Below are positions 27,740 to 36,436 of a stretch of 64,000 nt of DNA, in pieces (position 1 is the first letter of the stretch; the number at the start of each line of letters is the position of its first letter). This stretch comes from Mucilaginibacter sp. (GTDB lineage Bacteria > Bacteroidota > Bacteroidia > Sphingobacteriales > Sphingobacteriaceae): the NCBI RefSeq assembly GCF_028288185.1, contig NZ_JAQBOF010000011.1, positions 82,214 to 146,213 on the forward strand, given 5' to 3'. The position numbers and the translations under genes were made by a program. The notes under the pieces are model-generated. The model ran no database searches. It was not told the DNA's origin and was given only the letters and a program-made list of their open reading frames with translations.

Positions 27740-28558
27740 TTATTCTGCTTTATATTTATAAAATATTAATCTTTTTTTAACAGCATCAATTTCAGCATAG
27801 CCCCCGTACATACCCACATAAATATGATGCTCATTAATAGCCACAATAGAATTCGGATTTAACCATTTCCAAAAAAGATTGTCGAATAACATTTCAACTT
27901 TCCCATTATTTACGCTGTAAAATCCCTGGAACGTTGTAGAAAAAATAAAATCCTTGTATGTTGCTATTTTTCCGGAAGAATCGTGTATATCAGCAATTTT
28001 TGAATAGTTAAACCCGTCACTTTTAACGAATAGTTTATATAACGCTCCGGGTGCTTTGTTATTTATGTCTGTAGGTAAATTACCTTCCGCAATTAAAAAA
28101 GTGCTATCGCTATATGGGGTAAAATCCGATATGTTGCCATACAAAACGCGAAGCAACTTTTTTTTATAGAATCTGGAAATTGACGGGATTTTAGGTACCC
28201 CAATCATTGGGAAATTGCTATTAACATCTTGTGATTCCCCATTTACCAAAAATTTTCTTTTGGATGTATCATTTGGCAAATAATATAGAGCCCCGCCCCA
28301 CTCTCCCAGATCCATCGCCAAAAAAGTCCCTGTATTCAGTTGCACTTGCTTGAACCCTTCTGGTGCTTGATTCTTTGATATTTGTAACCCTCCTTTTACT
28401 ATAGCTACGGCAAAGCTTTTGTTGTAGGGGGGCGATTGATTCCATTGATCTCCGTTAAACTCAGAAACTGGGAAAGGCTTAAACTGGTTGCTTTTAAATA
28501 TTTGTCCAAAGCAATTCCACTTTAAAAATATCAGGATAATTATAAAGGCAATTCTCAT
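27740..28558 (-). CDS. Secreted protein of unknown function
   Basis: A 272-residue exported protein with a signal peptide (about 1-18, ending NCFG). The mature part has short strand-rich segments with repeated aromatic turns (AMDLGEWGGALYYLPND, SDFTPYSDSTFLIAEG, HHIYVGMYGGYAEID) that suggest a small beta-propeller-like fold, without catalytic signatures. The coding region is visibly richer in A and T than ruvX upstream and the methyltransferase downstream. It begins 10 bp after ruvX and may be co-transcribed. No family that I can name; function unknown. Confidence 0.65.
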   Translation of the reverse strand: MRIAFIIILIFLKWNCFGQIFKSNQFKPFPVSEFNGDQWNQSPPYNKSFAVAIVKGGLQISKNQAPEGFKQVQLNTGTFLAMDLGEWGGALYYLPNDTSKRKFLVNGESQDVNSNFPMIGVPKIPSISRFYKKKLLRVLYGNISDFTPYSDSTFLIAEGNLPTDINNKAPGALYKLFVKSDGFNYSKIADIHDSSGKIATYKDFIFSTTFQGFYSVNNGKVEMLFDNLFWKWLNPNSIVAINEHHIYVGMYGGYAEIDAVKKRLIFYKYKAE

Positions 28559-28568
28559 ACTGTTATAA

Positions 28569-28979
28569 TTAAACTAATTTCTCCATCCAGCTCTGTAGCA
28601 AAATAGTAGCCGATATAGTATCTACCCGCTCCTTGTTTCGCCTGTCCATTTTTTTAAAGCCACTTTGCATTATGGCTGCTGTTGCCATTTTAGAGGTAAA
28701 GCGCTCGTCCAGCATTTCGATGGGGATATCAGGGAAGGTTTTTTTTAGCAGGTTAACAAACCCTTTAACGTGTGGTGCCGATTGCGATGGTGTATTGTCC
28801 ATCTGTTTAGGTTCGCCAACAATAAAACGCTCCACCTGCTCTGCTTGCAAGTATTTTTTTAGGAACTCGATGATCTGATTAGGGTGTATGGTATCCAACC
28901 CGGTAGCAATAATCTGCAATGGATCGGTCACAGCAATGCCTATGCGTTTGGTGCCGTAGTCGAAGGCCATGATTCTCAT
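28569..28979 (-). CDS. ruvX: Holliday junction resolvase RuvX (YqgF)
   Basis: A 136-residue RNase H-fold protein of normal length. The start MRIMAFDYGTKRIGIAVTDP carries the first catalytic Asp; FIVGEPKQMD and the conserved MLDERFTS (Glu) follow, with the last acidic residue in RVDTISATILLQSW. RuvX/YqgF is proposed to resolve Holliday junctions and also to process pre-16S rRNA 5' ends in E. coli; the latter is the better supported essential role. It precedes a secreted orphan by 10 bp. Assignment is firm. Confidence 0.95.
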   Translation of the reverse strand: MRIMAFDYGTKRIGIAVTDPLQIIATGLDTIHPNQIIEFLKKYLQAEQVERFIVGEPKQMDNTPSQSAPHVKGFVNLLKKTFPDIPIEMLDERFTSKMATAAIMQSGFKKMDRRNKERVDTISATILLQSWMEKLV

Positions 28980-29017
28980 GGCTTCGCAGATATTAGTGTC
29001 CCGAGAGATCTCGGAAG

Positions 29018-29094
29018 GAGATTAGAGATTAGGCCTGTCATATTTACAAATATAACGTATTGGCTCACTTCAACCAATCTCCAATCACTCTATT
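29018..29094. repeat. Degenerate word-repeat element (RAGATTAG type)
   Basis: GAGATTAGAGATTAGG (29018-29033) and, in inverted sense, CCAATCTCCAATCACTC (from 29075), flank about 40 bp between ruvX and glmS. The right arm overlaps the last codons of glmS. Similar words recur at 34247-34365. Confidence 0.5.
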
Positions 29095-30925
29095 CCACCG
29101 TTACCGATTTAGCTAAATTACGGGGCTGATCTACGTTACAGCCGCGCATTACTGCTATATGGTAGGCTAATAATTGTAATGGGATAGTTGCCAACAACGG
29201 TACAAAGGCGTCATCGGTTTGTGGTATTTCTATTACGTATTCAGCCATGTCGCGTACTTGGGTATCACCTTCGGTAACAATAGCTATAACCTGGCCGCCA
29301 CGGGCTTTAACTTCTTGTATATTGCTTACAACTTTCTCGTACGATGAGTTTTTTGTGGCAATAAATATAACCGGCAAATCCTCATCAATTAAAGCGATAG
29401 GGCCGTGTTTCATTTCGGCTGCCGGGTAGCCTTCGGCGTGTACGTATGAGATCTCCTTGAGTTTTAAAGCGCCCTCTAATGCTACCGGGAAAGAGCTTCC
29501 TCTCCCCAGGAACAAACAGTTGTTTGCATCTTTAAAACGGGCGGCAATTTTTTCCACGTGGTCATTGCATAACAGAGTACGCTCAACCAATGTTGGTATT
29601 TCATCCAGTTCGGTTAAATATTCAACCAGTTTGCTTTGTGTAATGGTGCCGCGTTGTTGCGCAATATAAAATGCTATTAACGTTAATACAGTAACCTGCG
29701 CGGTAAATGCCTTGGTTGATGCCACACCAATTTCTGGTCCGGCATGGGTATAAACTCCCGCATCGGTAATACGCGGAATAGATGCACCAACTACATTACA
29801 AATACCGAAGATGGTTGCACCACGTTCTTTGGCAATCTCTAAGGCGGCCATGGTATCGGCGGTTTCGCCCGATTGGGAGATGGCTATTACGATATCTTTT
29901 TGGGTGATGATAGGGTTGCGGTATCTAAATTCTGAAGCATATTCTACCTCAACAGGTACACGCGCATATTCTTCTATCAAATATTCGCCAACCAAACCGG
30001 CATGCCATGACGTACCACAGGCCACAATGATAATGCGATCAACGTTTTTAAGTTTTTCCTTATACTCTTTAATGCCGCCCAACTGCACTTCTCCCTGTGA
30101 GGGATAGATACGCCCGCGCAGGCAATCGCGGATGGAGCGGGCCTGTTCATAGATCTCTTTTAACATAAAGTGATCATAGCCGCCTTTTTCCAAAGCTTCC
30201 AGCTTCATATCCAACTCCTGGACGTACGGTGTTTGTATGGTATTGTCGATATTTTTGATCAATAACTCATCGCGATGGATATAGGCAATTTCGTTATCAT
30301 TTAGGTAGATAACGTTTTTGGTGTACTCAACAATAGGTGTAGCGTCTGATGCTACAAAATATTCGCCTTTGCCAACGCCAATTACCATTGGGCTGCCTTT
30401 GCGGGCTGCTATTAGCATATCTGGTTCATCGGCGCTCATTATAACAATGGCGTATGCACCGATAACTTTGTTAAGTGTGATCCTAACCGCTTCCAACAAA
30501 TCTAGGCCGGTTTCTTTTTGTATATCTTCAACCAGGTGTATTAAAACTTCAGTATCGGTATCGCTTTTAAATACGTGGCCTTTGGCTAACAGCGTCTCTT
30601 TAATAACACCGTAGTTTTCAATTATACCGTTATGTATAATGGTAAGTTTTCTGTCGCCTGATGAGTGGGGGTGCGAGTTGCGGTCGCTTGGTGCCCCATG
30701 TGTAGCCCAACGGGTATGACCCATGCCAACGGTGCCTGTAAGACTAACGTCTTTAACAAAGTTTTCAAGGTCAGTGACCTTTCCGGCTTTTTTATAAACC
30801 TTAAGGCCTTTGTCATACAAGGCTATACCGGCACTATCATAGCCCCGGTATTCCAGGCGATGCAGTCCTTTAATAATTATTGGATAAGCCTCTCTATAAC
30901 CTATATAACCTACAATTCCGCACAT
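29090..30925 (-). CDS. glmS: Glutamine--fructose-6-phosphate aminotransferase (isomerizing)
   Basis: A 611-residue enzyme of standard length. Cys2 (MCGIVGYIGYREA) is the glutaminase nucleophile; the N-terminal Ntn domain has GHTRWATHG and HNGIIENY; two SIS domains follow (about 285-425 and 455-595) with CGTSWHAGLVGEY, SQSGETADT and the C-terminal CNVDQPRNLAKSVTVE. It converts fructose 6-phosphate and glutamine to glucosamine 6-phosphate, the first step towards UDP-GlcNAc for peptidoglycan and LPS. No glmS ribozyme-like structure is visible upstream. A full TTG-N19-TAnnTTTG promoter lies just upstream. Confidence 0.98.
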   Translation of the reverse strand: MCGIVGYIGYREAYPIIIKGLHRLEYRGYDSAGIALYDKGLKVYKKAGKVTDLENFVKDVSLTGTVGMGHTRWATHGAPSDRNSHPHSSGDRKLTIIHNGIIENYGVIKETLLAKGHVFKSDTDTEVLIHLVEDIQKETGLDLLEAVRITLNKVIGAYAIVIMSADEPDMLIAARKGSPMVIGVGKGEYFVASDATPIVEYTKNVIYLNDNEIAYIHRDELLIKNIDNTIQTPYVQELDMKLEALEKGGYDHFMLKEIYEQARSIRDCLRGRIYPSQGEVQLGGIKEYKEKLKNVDRIIIVACGTSWHAGLVGEYLIEEYARVPVEVEYASEFRYRNPIITQKDIVIAISQSGETADTMAALEIAKERGATIFGICNVVGASIPRITDAGVYTHAGPEIGVASTKAFTAQVTVLTLIAFYIAQQRGTITQSKLVEYLTELDEIPTLVERTLLCNDHVEKIAARFKDANNCLFLGRGSSFPVALEGALKLKEISYVHAEGYPAAEMKHGPIALIDEDLPVIFIATKNSSYEKVVSNIQEVKARGGQVIAIVTEGDTQVRDMAEYVIEIPQTDDAFVPLLATIPLQLLAYHIAVMRGCNVDQPRNLAKSVTVE

Positions 30926-30949
30926 ATAAAATAGTAATTAGTGATTTAG

Positions 30950-30979
30950 CAAAAATAAGCAGCCATTTGACAATAACAA
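30950..30979 (-). promoter_or_regulatory. Promoter of glmS
   Basis: On the minus strand TTG (30979-30977), 19 bp, then TATTTTTG (30957-30950): both elements of the Bacteroidota promoter at correct spacing, about 24 bp before the glmS ATG. The TTG lies within one arm of the 30974-31018 inverted repeat. Confidence 0.65.
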
Positions 30980-31018
30980 TAGCAATTAGTAATGTTAAAC
31001 AACTAATTGCTATTGTTA
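30974..31018. repeat. 17-bp perfect inverted repeat
   Basis: Arms 30974-30990 and 31002-31018 are perfectly complementary around an 11-nt loop. The hairpin sits 12 bp after the DUF4270 stop and overlaps the glmS -33 element. Without a T run on the minus strand it is not a canonical terminator, although it may still protect or end the DUF4270 transcript. Confidence 0.7.
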
Positions 31019-31029
31019 CAATGTAACTA

Positions 31030-32421
31030 CTATTTAACCACTTTGGTGTAGAAAATATTAAGCTTAATGCGGTAGGGCGATGTTGTATCAAATCCTACAG
31101 CCTGCGTACGGCCATCAACCTGTGCCGTTGTCGCTATTGTTGATGTAGCTGTTGGGGTTACCGAGCCAATATAGGTGCCATAATCAGACGCTACCCCGCG
31201 CATAAGATCTTGTATATAGGCGGTTATTAAAAAACGATATTGCTGTAGCTGGGTAACAAAAAATCCGCTTGGTACAGTACCGTTAAATGATCGCGGATCA
31301 AGCGATGGGTCAAGCGCGTCCTGTATAAATACACGCTGTTTGGCCAGATCATACCTGTACATAGCTAGTTTAGGCAAGGGCGCAAATGGGATATTAGAAC
31401 CCGGCACTATTGTAACTACCAGCTCGGCACGATTTATAATAACATCGTTGCCAATAGTTTTAAGAACATTTTTAAGATAAGGGAAACTTACTTTGCTCTT
31501 TAAACCACCCATACCTTGTATATAAAAAGCTTTGCGGTTGGTGGTGCTATTGTCAAGTTCTGTTTGAACCTGTGTAGAGCGCGTATGCTTTATTTCGGCT
31601 GTATGTAAATTGCTTGGTAAAACCAACACCCCGGTATCAATTACAGTACCATTGGCGTTTCTGTAATATACCTGTACAGAAGCAGCAGAATCTAAATTGA
31701 ACATAAATGTACCGCCCGGTCCGGATTGGGTTTTATCAAGCGTTACATATAGCCCGTTTACGCTGTTTTTAAAAACAAGGTTTGAGCTAAGTTGAGTGCT
31801 TGATGCATTATAAAGTATGCTATTTACAAAAGCAGTACTAATGGGTATCCTTAATTGTGGCGGAACTTTTACCAATGTATCGGGCCTGCCGGCAATAGGT
31901 GTAAATATTTTCACACTATCGCTTGTCCTTGAAAGGAATGATTTAGTTCCTAATAGGTTTGCTTTATCAGCATTCCAGATCTTGTTATTATAATATACTT
32001 TGCCGGATAACAATCGTTCTTTAAGCTGATATACATTTGCTTTGTATCTTGAAGCAATGGAGTCGCCATAGAAACCGTTTGGCGCATACCTTAAAACCAA
32101 CAAGGCCGAATCAACGGTTATTGTACCCGTAGGAAGCGTATATGCAGCATTGCCGGGTAGGTTAAGGTCCATTGCCAAATTAGCTTCGGTTATACCAAAT
32201 TGCGGATCTTTGAAATAAGCTAAAGGGGTGCGTGATAGTCCGCTCGTTACAACGCTGTCTTCACGTACAGTATTAATTACAATTGTTGACGTATCTATTA
32301 AGCTGCCGCTTATTTGGTTTGATGCAACTACGCCCAAACCTATGGTATTCTGGTTTTTACAACCGTTAAAAATAAAAAGACTTATCAACAGGGTTAATAA
32401 GTCTAATCTAATAAATTTCAT
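31030..32421 (-). CDS. DUF4270 domain-containing lipoprotein
   Basis: A 463-residue exported protein, start taken at ATG 32421 (MKFIRLDLLTLLISLF); an in-frame ATG five codons up is less likely. Lipobox FNGC gives a lipid-anchored Cys near residue 21, followed by NQNTIGLGVV, the usual DUF4270 start. The body is beta-rich with the family's TLPTGTITVDSALLVLRY block and a C-terminal LNIFYTKV strand. DUF4270 proteins are Bacteroidota-specific with no established function. It lies 18 bp downstream of the glycogen-synthase-like gene, a conserved arrangement near panC-panD in this phylum. Confidence 0.9.
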   Translation of the reverse strand: MKFIRLDLLTLLISLFIFNGCKNQNTIGLGVVASNQISGSLIDTSTIVINTVREDSVVTSGLSRTPLAYFKDPQFGITEANLAMDLNLPGNAAYTLPTGTITVDSALLVLRYAPNGFYGDSIASRYKANVYQLKERLLSGKVYYNNKIWNADKANLLGTKSFLSRTSDSVKIFTPIAGRPDTLVKVPPQLRIPISTAFVNSILYNASSTQLSSNLVFKNSVNGLYVTLDKTQSGPGGTFMFNLDSAASVQVYYRNANGTVIDTGVLVLPSNLHTAEIKHTRSTQVQTELDNSTTNRKAFYIQGMGGLKSKVSFPYLKNVLKTIGNDVIINRAELVVTIVPGSNIPFAPLPKLAMYRYDLAKQRVFIQDALDPSLDPRSFNGTVPSGFFVTQLQQYRFLITAYIQDLMRGVASDYGTYIGSVTPTATSTIATTAQVDGRTQAVGFDTTSPYRIKLNIFYTKVVK

Positions 32422-32439
32422 ATATCGATCTCTCAAAGC

Positions 32440-33264
32440 TTATACAACGTTTACCAATTCCTCATTGGTAATTTCGTCGTAAAAATTGTAATAATTTTCG
32501 AAATCTGCGGTAGAATTGAATTCTAAAACTGATTTTTGGCTGTTTTTAACATTATTTAACACATCCTCATCAATATGCTCGCTGCCTAATACAATAGCAT
32601 CGCTATACTGGATAGCACCTTCATACAAAGCGGTATTTGTGCCATCTTTGTAAACATCTATATGCTTTTCGGTCATGTCGCCCATAATGGCTTTGCGTGC
32701 AAAATCAGCACCCATCTCACCTTTAAAGTCGTTCTCATAAATAGAATAAACTACTTTTGAATTTTTAAAAGTAGGATCGTCTTTATAAGTAGTTTTTAAA
32801 TAAGCAGGAACCAATGCGCTCATCCAGCCGTGGCAGTGGATCACATCAGGGGCCCAGCCTAATTTTTTAACTGTTTCTAATGCGCCTTTGCAAAAGAAAA
32901 TCATACGCTCATCATTATCAGCGTAAAATTTGCCATCCTTATCCTCAAACACATGTTTACGCTGGAAATATTCTTCATTATCTAAAAAATATACCTGCAT
33001 ACGTGCCGCCGGGATAGATGCAACTTTTATGATCAACGGATTATCGTTATCGTTAATAATGATATTCATGCCCGATAACCTGATCACTTCATGAAGTCTG
33101 TTCCTTCTTTCGTTGATATTTCCAAAACGAGGCATTAGGATACGAATTTCGTAACCTTTTTCCTGCATAGCCTGCGGAAGCTGGCGTGTTATTTCAGAAA
33201 TTTTAGAAAGTTCAAGGAAAGGTGACATTTCATGAGTTATAAACAAAAGCTTAGATTTACCCAT
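32440..33264 (-). CDS. Glycogen/starch synthase, N-terminal (GT5) domain only
   Basis: A 274-residue protein, start taken at ATG 33264 (MGKSKLLFITHE), ten codons inside the longest frame. It matches the ADP-glucose-binding-side N-terminal half of GT5 glycogen synthases: EMSPFLELSKISEITRQLPQ (in place of the KxGGL loop), ILMPRFGNINERRNRLHEV, WAPDVIHCHGW. The C-terminal GT1-like half that carries the nucleotide-sugar site is absent and no remnant follows; this half-length form is the usual Bacteroidota version next to panC. Catalytic activity is therefore doubtful; a regulatory role is possible. It has a complete promoter 50 bp upstream and is divergent from panC. Confidence 0.9.
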   Translation of the reverse strand: MGKSKLLFITHEMSPFLELSKISEITRQLPQAMQEKGYEIRILMPRFGNINERRNRLHEVIRLSGMNIIINDNDNPLIIKVASIPAARMQVYFLDNEEYFQRKHVFEDKDGKFYADNDERMIFFCKGALETVKKLGWAPDVIHCHGWMSALVPAYLKTTYKDDPTFKNSKVVYSIYENDFKGEMGADFARKAIMGDMTEKHIDVYKDGTNTALYEGAIQYSDAIVLGSEHIDEDVLNNVKNSQKSVLEFNSTADFENYYNFYDEITNEELVNVV

Positions 33265-33313
33265 CTCCAAATCAGAATTTAAATTATGTAACACCTCAAA
33301 AAATTTGAGTGTG

Positions 33314-33343
33314 CAAATATAAGCATTATATATGAAGTATCAA
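33314..33343 (-). promoter_or_regulatory. Promoter of the glycogen-synthase-like/DUF4270 operon
   Basis: Minus strand TTG (33343-33341), 19 bp, TATATTTG (33321-33314). Both Bacteroidota elements at ideal spacing, 50 bp before the ATG. Confidence 0.7.
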
Positions 33344-33414
33344 TCAATTATGCAAGTAGTTTTGGTTAATTTCCGGCATTTATGCAACTTCGCCCACTTT
33401 TGTAATATATAATA

Positions 33415-34254
33415 TTGGAAAACTTCACTAAAAAGGCGGCTTTGCAGCAACACCTGGCTAAGTTAAAGGCCGATGGCGCTGTTATTACTTTTGTACCCAC
33501 ATTGGGTGCATTGCACGCCGGCCACCTGTCATTAATAAAGCGGGCACAAAAGTTGGGCAGCATAGTTGTATGCAGTATTTTTGTTAACCCAACCCAATTT
33601 AATGATCCTAAGGACCTGGAGATGTACCCGCGACCTATTGCAGATGACATACAAAAACTGAAGCAAGTTAATTGCGATGTGTTGTTTAACCCCGGGGTAA
33701 ATGAGATGTATGCCGATAATGAGAAATGGCATTTGGATATAGGAGGACTGGAGGGTTTATTAGAAGGAAAATTCCGTCCCGGTCATTACCAGGGGGTTAC
33801 CCAAGTGGTACATAAGCTGTTTGATATAGTAAAGCCTGATATTGCTTTGTTTGGTCAGAAAGATTACCAGCAATTTTTGGTTATCAGCCGCATGGTTAGC
33901 TTATTAAACTTGCCGGTTAAGCTGGTAATGTGCCCTATTGAGCGCGAAGCGGATGGGCTGGCCATGAGTTCGCGTAATATCCATTTATCGCCGGCCGACA
34001 GGAAACACGCGCTTATCCTGTCAAAAACATTAAATAAAATTAAACATGAGTTTAACCCGGATAACATAAGCCAATTAAAACAACAAGCCGAAGCTGTTAT
34101 TAGCAATGAGCCGGGAGTTGAACTGGCTTATTTTGAAATTGCAGATGGCGACACTTTACATCCCGCCGATAAAAATACTAAAAGTTTTGTTGCCCTGGTA
34201 GCCGCCAAAGTTGGCAAAACCAGGCTGATTGATAATGTGATTATTAATGATTAG
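33415..34254 (+). CDS. panC: Pantoate--beta-alanine ligase
   Basis: A 279-residue enzyme starting at TTG 33415 (read as MENFTKKAALQQHL); no ATG is in frame near it and the start aligns with the family. The ATP-binding block VPTLGALHAGHLSLI (with Leu for the common Met), NPTQFN, EGKFRPGHYQGVTQVVHKLF, FGQKDYQQ and MSSRNIHLS are all present. It joins pantoate and beta-alanine with ATP to give pantothenate, the coenzyme A precursor. panD, 124 bp downstream, supplies beta-alanine, so the pair is functionally linked. Confidence 0.97.
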   Translation: MENFTKKAALQQHLAKLKADGAVITFVPTLGALHAGHLSLIKRAQKLGSIVVCSIFVNPTQFNDPKDLEMYPRPIADDIQKLKQVNCDVLFNPGVNEMYADNEKWHLDIGGLEGLLEGKFRPGHYQGVTQVVHKLFDIVKPDIALFGQKDYQQFLVISRMVSLLNLPVKLVMCPIEREADGLAMSSRNIHLSPADRKHALILSKTLNKIKHEFNPDNISQLKQQAEAVISNEPGVELAYFEIADGDTLHPADKNTKSFVALVAAKVGKTRLIDNVIIND

Positions 34255-34365
34255 AGATTGGTTAATTAGTGATTGGGCACTTACCGCGCATCAATCATGT
34301 AATAACTAGTCGTAAATCTTTACCTTTTAATAACTAATCTCTAATCAACTAATCACTAATTAACT
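34247..34365. repeat. Degenerate word-repeat region between panC and panD
   Basis: ATTAGAGATTGGTTAATTAG (from 34249) reappears in inverted and rearranged form at 34335-34365 as AATCTCTAATCAACTAATCA. The two arms enclose about 60 bp with no ORF. The same words occur at 29018-29094. Confidence 0.5.
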
Positions 34366-34373
34366 TAATTTTG
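34366..34373 (+). promoter_or_regulatory. Bacteroidota -7 box for panD
   Basis: TAATTTTG, a full TAnnTTTG match, ending 4 bp before the panD ATG; transcription would start at or next to the start codon, giving a leaderless mRNA. Confidence 0.5.
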
Positions 34374-34377
34374 CCCT

Positions 34378-34728
34378 ATGATTATTGAGGTATTAAAATC
34401 AAAGCTTCACCGCGCCAGGGTTACCCAGGCCGAGTTAAACTACGTTGGGAGTATTACTATTGATGAAGATTTGATGGATGCGGCAAATATTATTGCCAAC
34501 GAAAAAGTGCAAATTGTAAACAACAACAATGGCGCTCGTTTTGAAACTTATGTAATAAAAGGCGAACGCGGCAGCGGCACTATTTGCTTAAATGGCGCAA
34601 CGGCAAGACTGGCCCAGGTGGGCGATATCGTTATCATAATGTCATACGCGTACATGGAAATGGACGAGGCCCGTGCTTACGAGCCCATCTTGATTTTCCC
34701 GGATACGGATAACAAATTGTTAAAATGA
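34378..34728 (+). CDS. panD: Aspartate 1-decarboxylase
   Basis: A 116-residue pyruvoyl enzyme of normal length. The self-cleavage site is Gly-Ser in [15 protein letters not shown] (Ser near residue 25); [20 protein letters not shown] and [19 protein letters not shown] follow as usual. The proenzyme cleaves itself to make the pyruvoyl group and then decarboxylates aspartate to beta-alanine for PanC. Its stop is directly followed by the convergent lipoprotein gene with no space. Confidence 0.97.
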   Translation: MIIEVLKSKLHRARVTQAELNYVGSITIDEDLMDAANIIANEKVQIVNNNNGARFETYVIKGERGSGTICLNGATARLAQVGDIVIIMSYAYMEMDEARAYEPILIFPDTDNKLLK

Positions 34729-35262
34729 TTATTTTTTTGCGGCCGGATAAGCGTTAATGCTTAACACCAGTTGTAAATTGGCATCAGCGTCTGTTCTGCG
34801 GCGAAGCTCGTAAACCATTTTTATCCTGATGCTGGGTTGGCGCACCAACTTATCTAAGAAAGTCGAATTATCAATATCTAGTGTCATTAAGTTACCGGCA
34901 TCGGGCGTAATATCACGGCGCGATGCCACCAATATCTCGTCCTTACTATCCTCTGCAGACATGTATATTTTTAAGTTTTTAATGTTCCCCAGGTTATAAT
35001 CTGCCGGATCTATTGATTTAAGTTTTGCCGAAATAATACTAACCTCGCTTACATTATTCCCATTGTTACCGCCGGGAGAAAAGTTTTGGTCAAAGCTGTT
35101 GGCAAGGCTTATAGCCGCATAGCTTTTACCCGCTTCGGCAGTTGCCGGTATTACCAATGTAGCCGTATATGGAAATGTTGATTTAACAATAGACTGCATC
35201 ATGCCGCAAGAGCCCATGAACAGCAGCAATACCACTGAAATAAATAACACGCTCCTTCTCAT
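34729..35262 (-). CDS. Hypothetical lipoprotein
   Basis: A 177-residue exported protein with a lipobox FMGSC (Cys near 19). The mature region starts MMQSIVKSTFPYTATLVIPA and is mostly beta strands (SEVSIISAKLKSIDP, KNLKIYMSAED, ILVASRRDI), resembling small Bacteroidota lipoproteins of unknown role. No enzyme motif is seen. It is convergent with panD, abutting its stop. Confidence 0.72.
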   Translation of the reverse strand: MRRSVLFISVVLLLFMGSCGMMQSIVKSTFPYTATLVIPATAEAGKSYAAISLANSFDQNFSPGGNNGNNVSEVSIISAKLKSIDPADYNLGNIKNLKIYMSAEDSKDEILVASRRDITPDAGNLMTLDIDNSTFLDKLVRQPSIRIKMVYELRRRTDADANLQLVLSINAYPAAKK

Positions 35263-35525
35263 ATCTTGGGTTATTATAGAATATATGTGTCGATAGTAAA
35301 TATCGGTTATTTAATTTAAAAAGCTATGAAAATACCAGATAATAAAGGCCTGTTGTGTATAGTAGAGATAAGGTAAAGCGCATTTAATGTAATAACAAGG
35401 GCTGTACAAACGTTAATGGATGTTAAATAATTTCATTTAAATTTTTTAATAGATAATTTAGCTCAGGTTTATCGCAGCCTAGTTTGTTTTAAACCCAAAA
35501 TCAAGAATATTTTAAATATACAGTC

Positions 35526-36176
35526 ATGAAAAAGATTTTACTTTTATGTTTAAGCGCGGCAGTGTTACTATCGGCATGCGTTAAAAAGAAAGATACTGTA
35601 ACCGGCGATGCACATGTACGGTTTGTAAACGCTGTGCCAAACTCTATAGCACAGGATGTGTACATTAACGGTGTGCTTAAGAACACCGGCTTGTTTTTTA
35701 GCGCGGCAACATCTTATAATACCTATACCGCAGGTGTTAATTTATTAGGTTTTACAAATTCCGGAACAACTGTAGCCAACCTGGCATATAGCTATGCCTC
35801 AGCAATTGGCGATTATGCAACGGTTTATTTATTTAGGGATTTTACAGGCGCGCTTGTTTCGGGCGGCATTAAGGATGATCTGTCTGCGCCCCCTGCTGGT
35901 AAAGCAAGAGTAAGGTTTGTTAATTTGCATAATCATTTAGATAACGCGCTTAAAATGTCGGTAACCGGCGGGGCAGATCTGTTTACCTATTTAGTATTTG
36001 GTACTGCATCGCCATATTATGATGTCGCGCCCGGCACTACATTTACACCGTTTGCTATTGGGGTAACCACCGAGCCTGTAATTGACCTTAATTTGCAGGC
36101 GGGTAAAACTTATACTATTTGGCTATACGGAAACGCTAATACCGAGATATATTCAAACAGTTTTATTCAAAACTAG
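35526..36176 (+). CDS. DUF4397 domain-containing lipoprotein
   Basis: A 216-residue lipoprotein with lipobox VLLSAC (Cys near 18). The DUF4397 pattern is clear and occurs twice: VRFVNAVPNSIAQDVYINGVLKN (about 33-55) and VRFVNLHNHLDNALKMSV (about 131-148), with GKTYTIWLYG near the end. DUF4397 is an Ig-like, surface-associated fold common in Bacteroidota and clostridia; function unknown. It stands alone between divergent and downstream units. Confidence 0.9.
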   Translation: MKKILLLCLSAAVLLSACVKKKDTVTGDAHVRFVNAVPNSIAQDVYINGVLKNTGLFFSAATSYNTYTAGVNLLGFTNSGTTVANLAYSYASAIGDYATVYLFRDFTGALVSGGIKDDLSAPPAGKARVRFVNLHNHLDNALKMSVTGGADLFTYLVFGTASPYYDVAPGTTFTPFAIGVTTEPVIDLNLQAGKTYTIWLYGNANTEIYSNSFIQN

Positions 36177-36315
36177 CTAAAAGATAATAGCGGTATCGTT
36201 CTATCATAATAACGGCAGCGGAAGTTTTAATATATTATTGCAGTCGTGTTTTATACCTTAGTTAAACCCTGACGTATTTTTTACAAAAAAGAGCATAAAG
36301 TAGCTATATAAATTC

Positions 36316-36323
36316 TATCTTTG
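36316..36323 (+). promoter_or_regulatory. Probable -7 box for carB
   Basis: TATCTTTG, a TAnnTTTG match about 113 bp before the carB ATG, preceding an unusually long leader. No TTG at the usual spacing. Confidence 0.45.
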
Positions 36324-36391
36324 CACCCCGACGCTGAGGTCGGGAAACCTGCTATCAGCGCATAGGAAAAATCGTTATTGCCGTTACCCGG

Positions 36392-36422
36392 CTTTTGACT
36401 TTTGACTTAGAACTTTTGAATT
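36392..36422 (+). repeat. Short word repeat upstream of carB
   Basis: Near-tandem copies of CTTTTGA(A/C)TT occupy this 31-bp stretch of the carB leader, ending 14 bp before the start codon. Confidence 0.5.
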
Positions 36423-36436
36423 AAAAAAAAAGCCCT

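Noticed and set aside
30926..31029. glmS ribozyme upstream of glmS
   Set aside because: The leader is only about 20-25 nt from the predicted promoter, too short for the ribozyme, and no core is visible.
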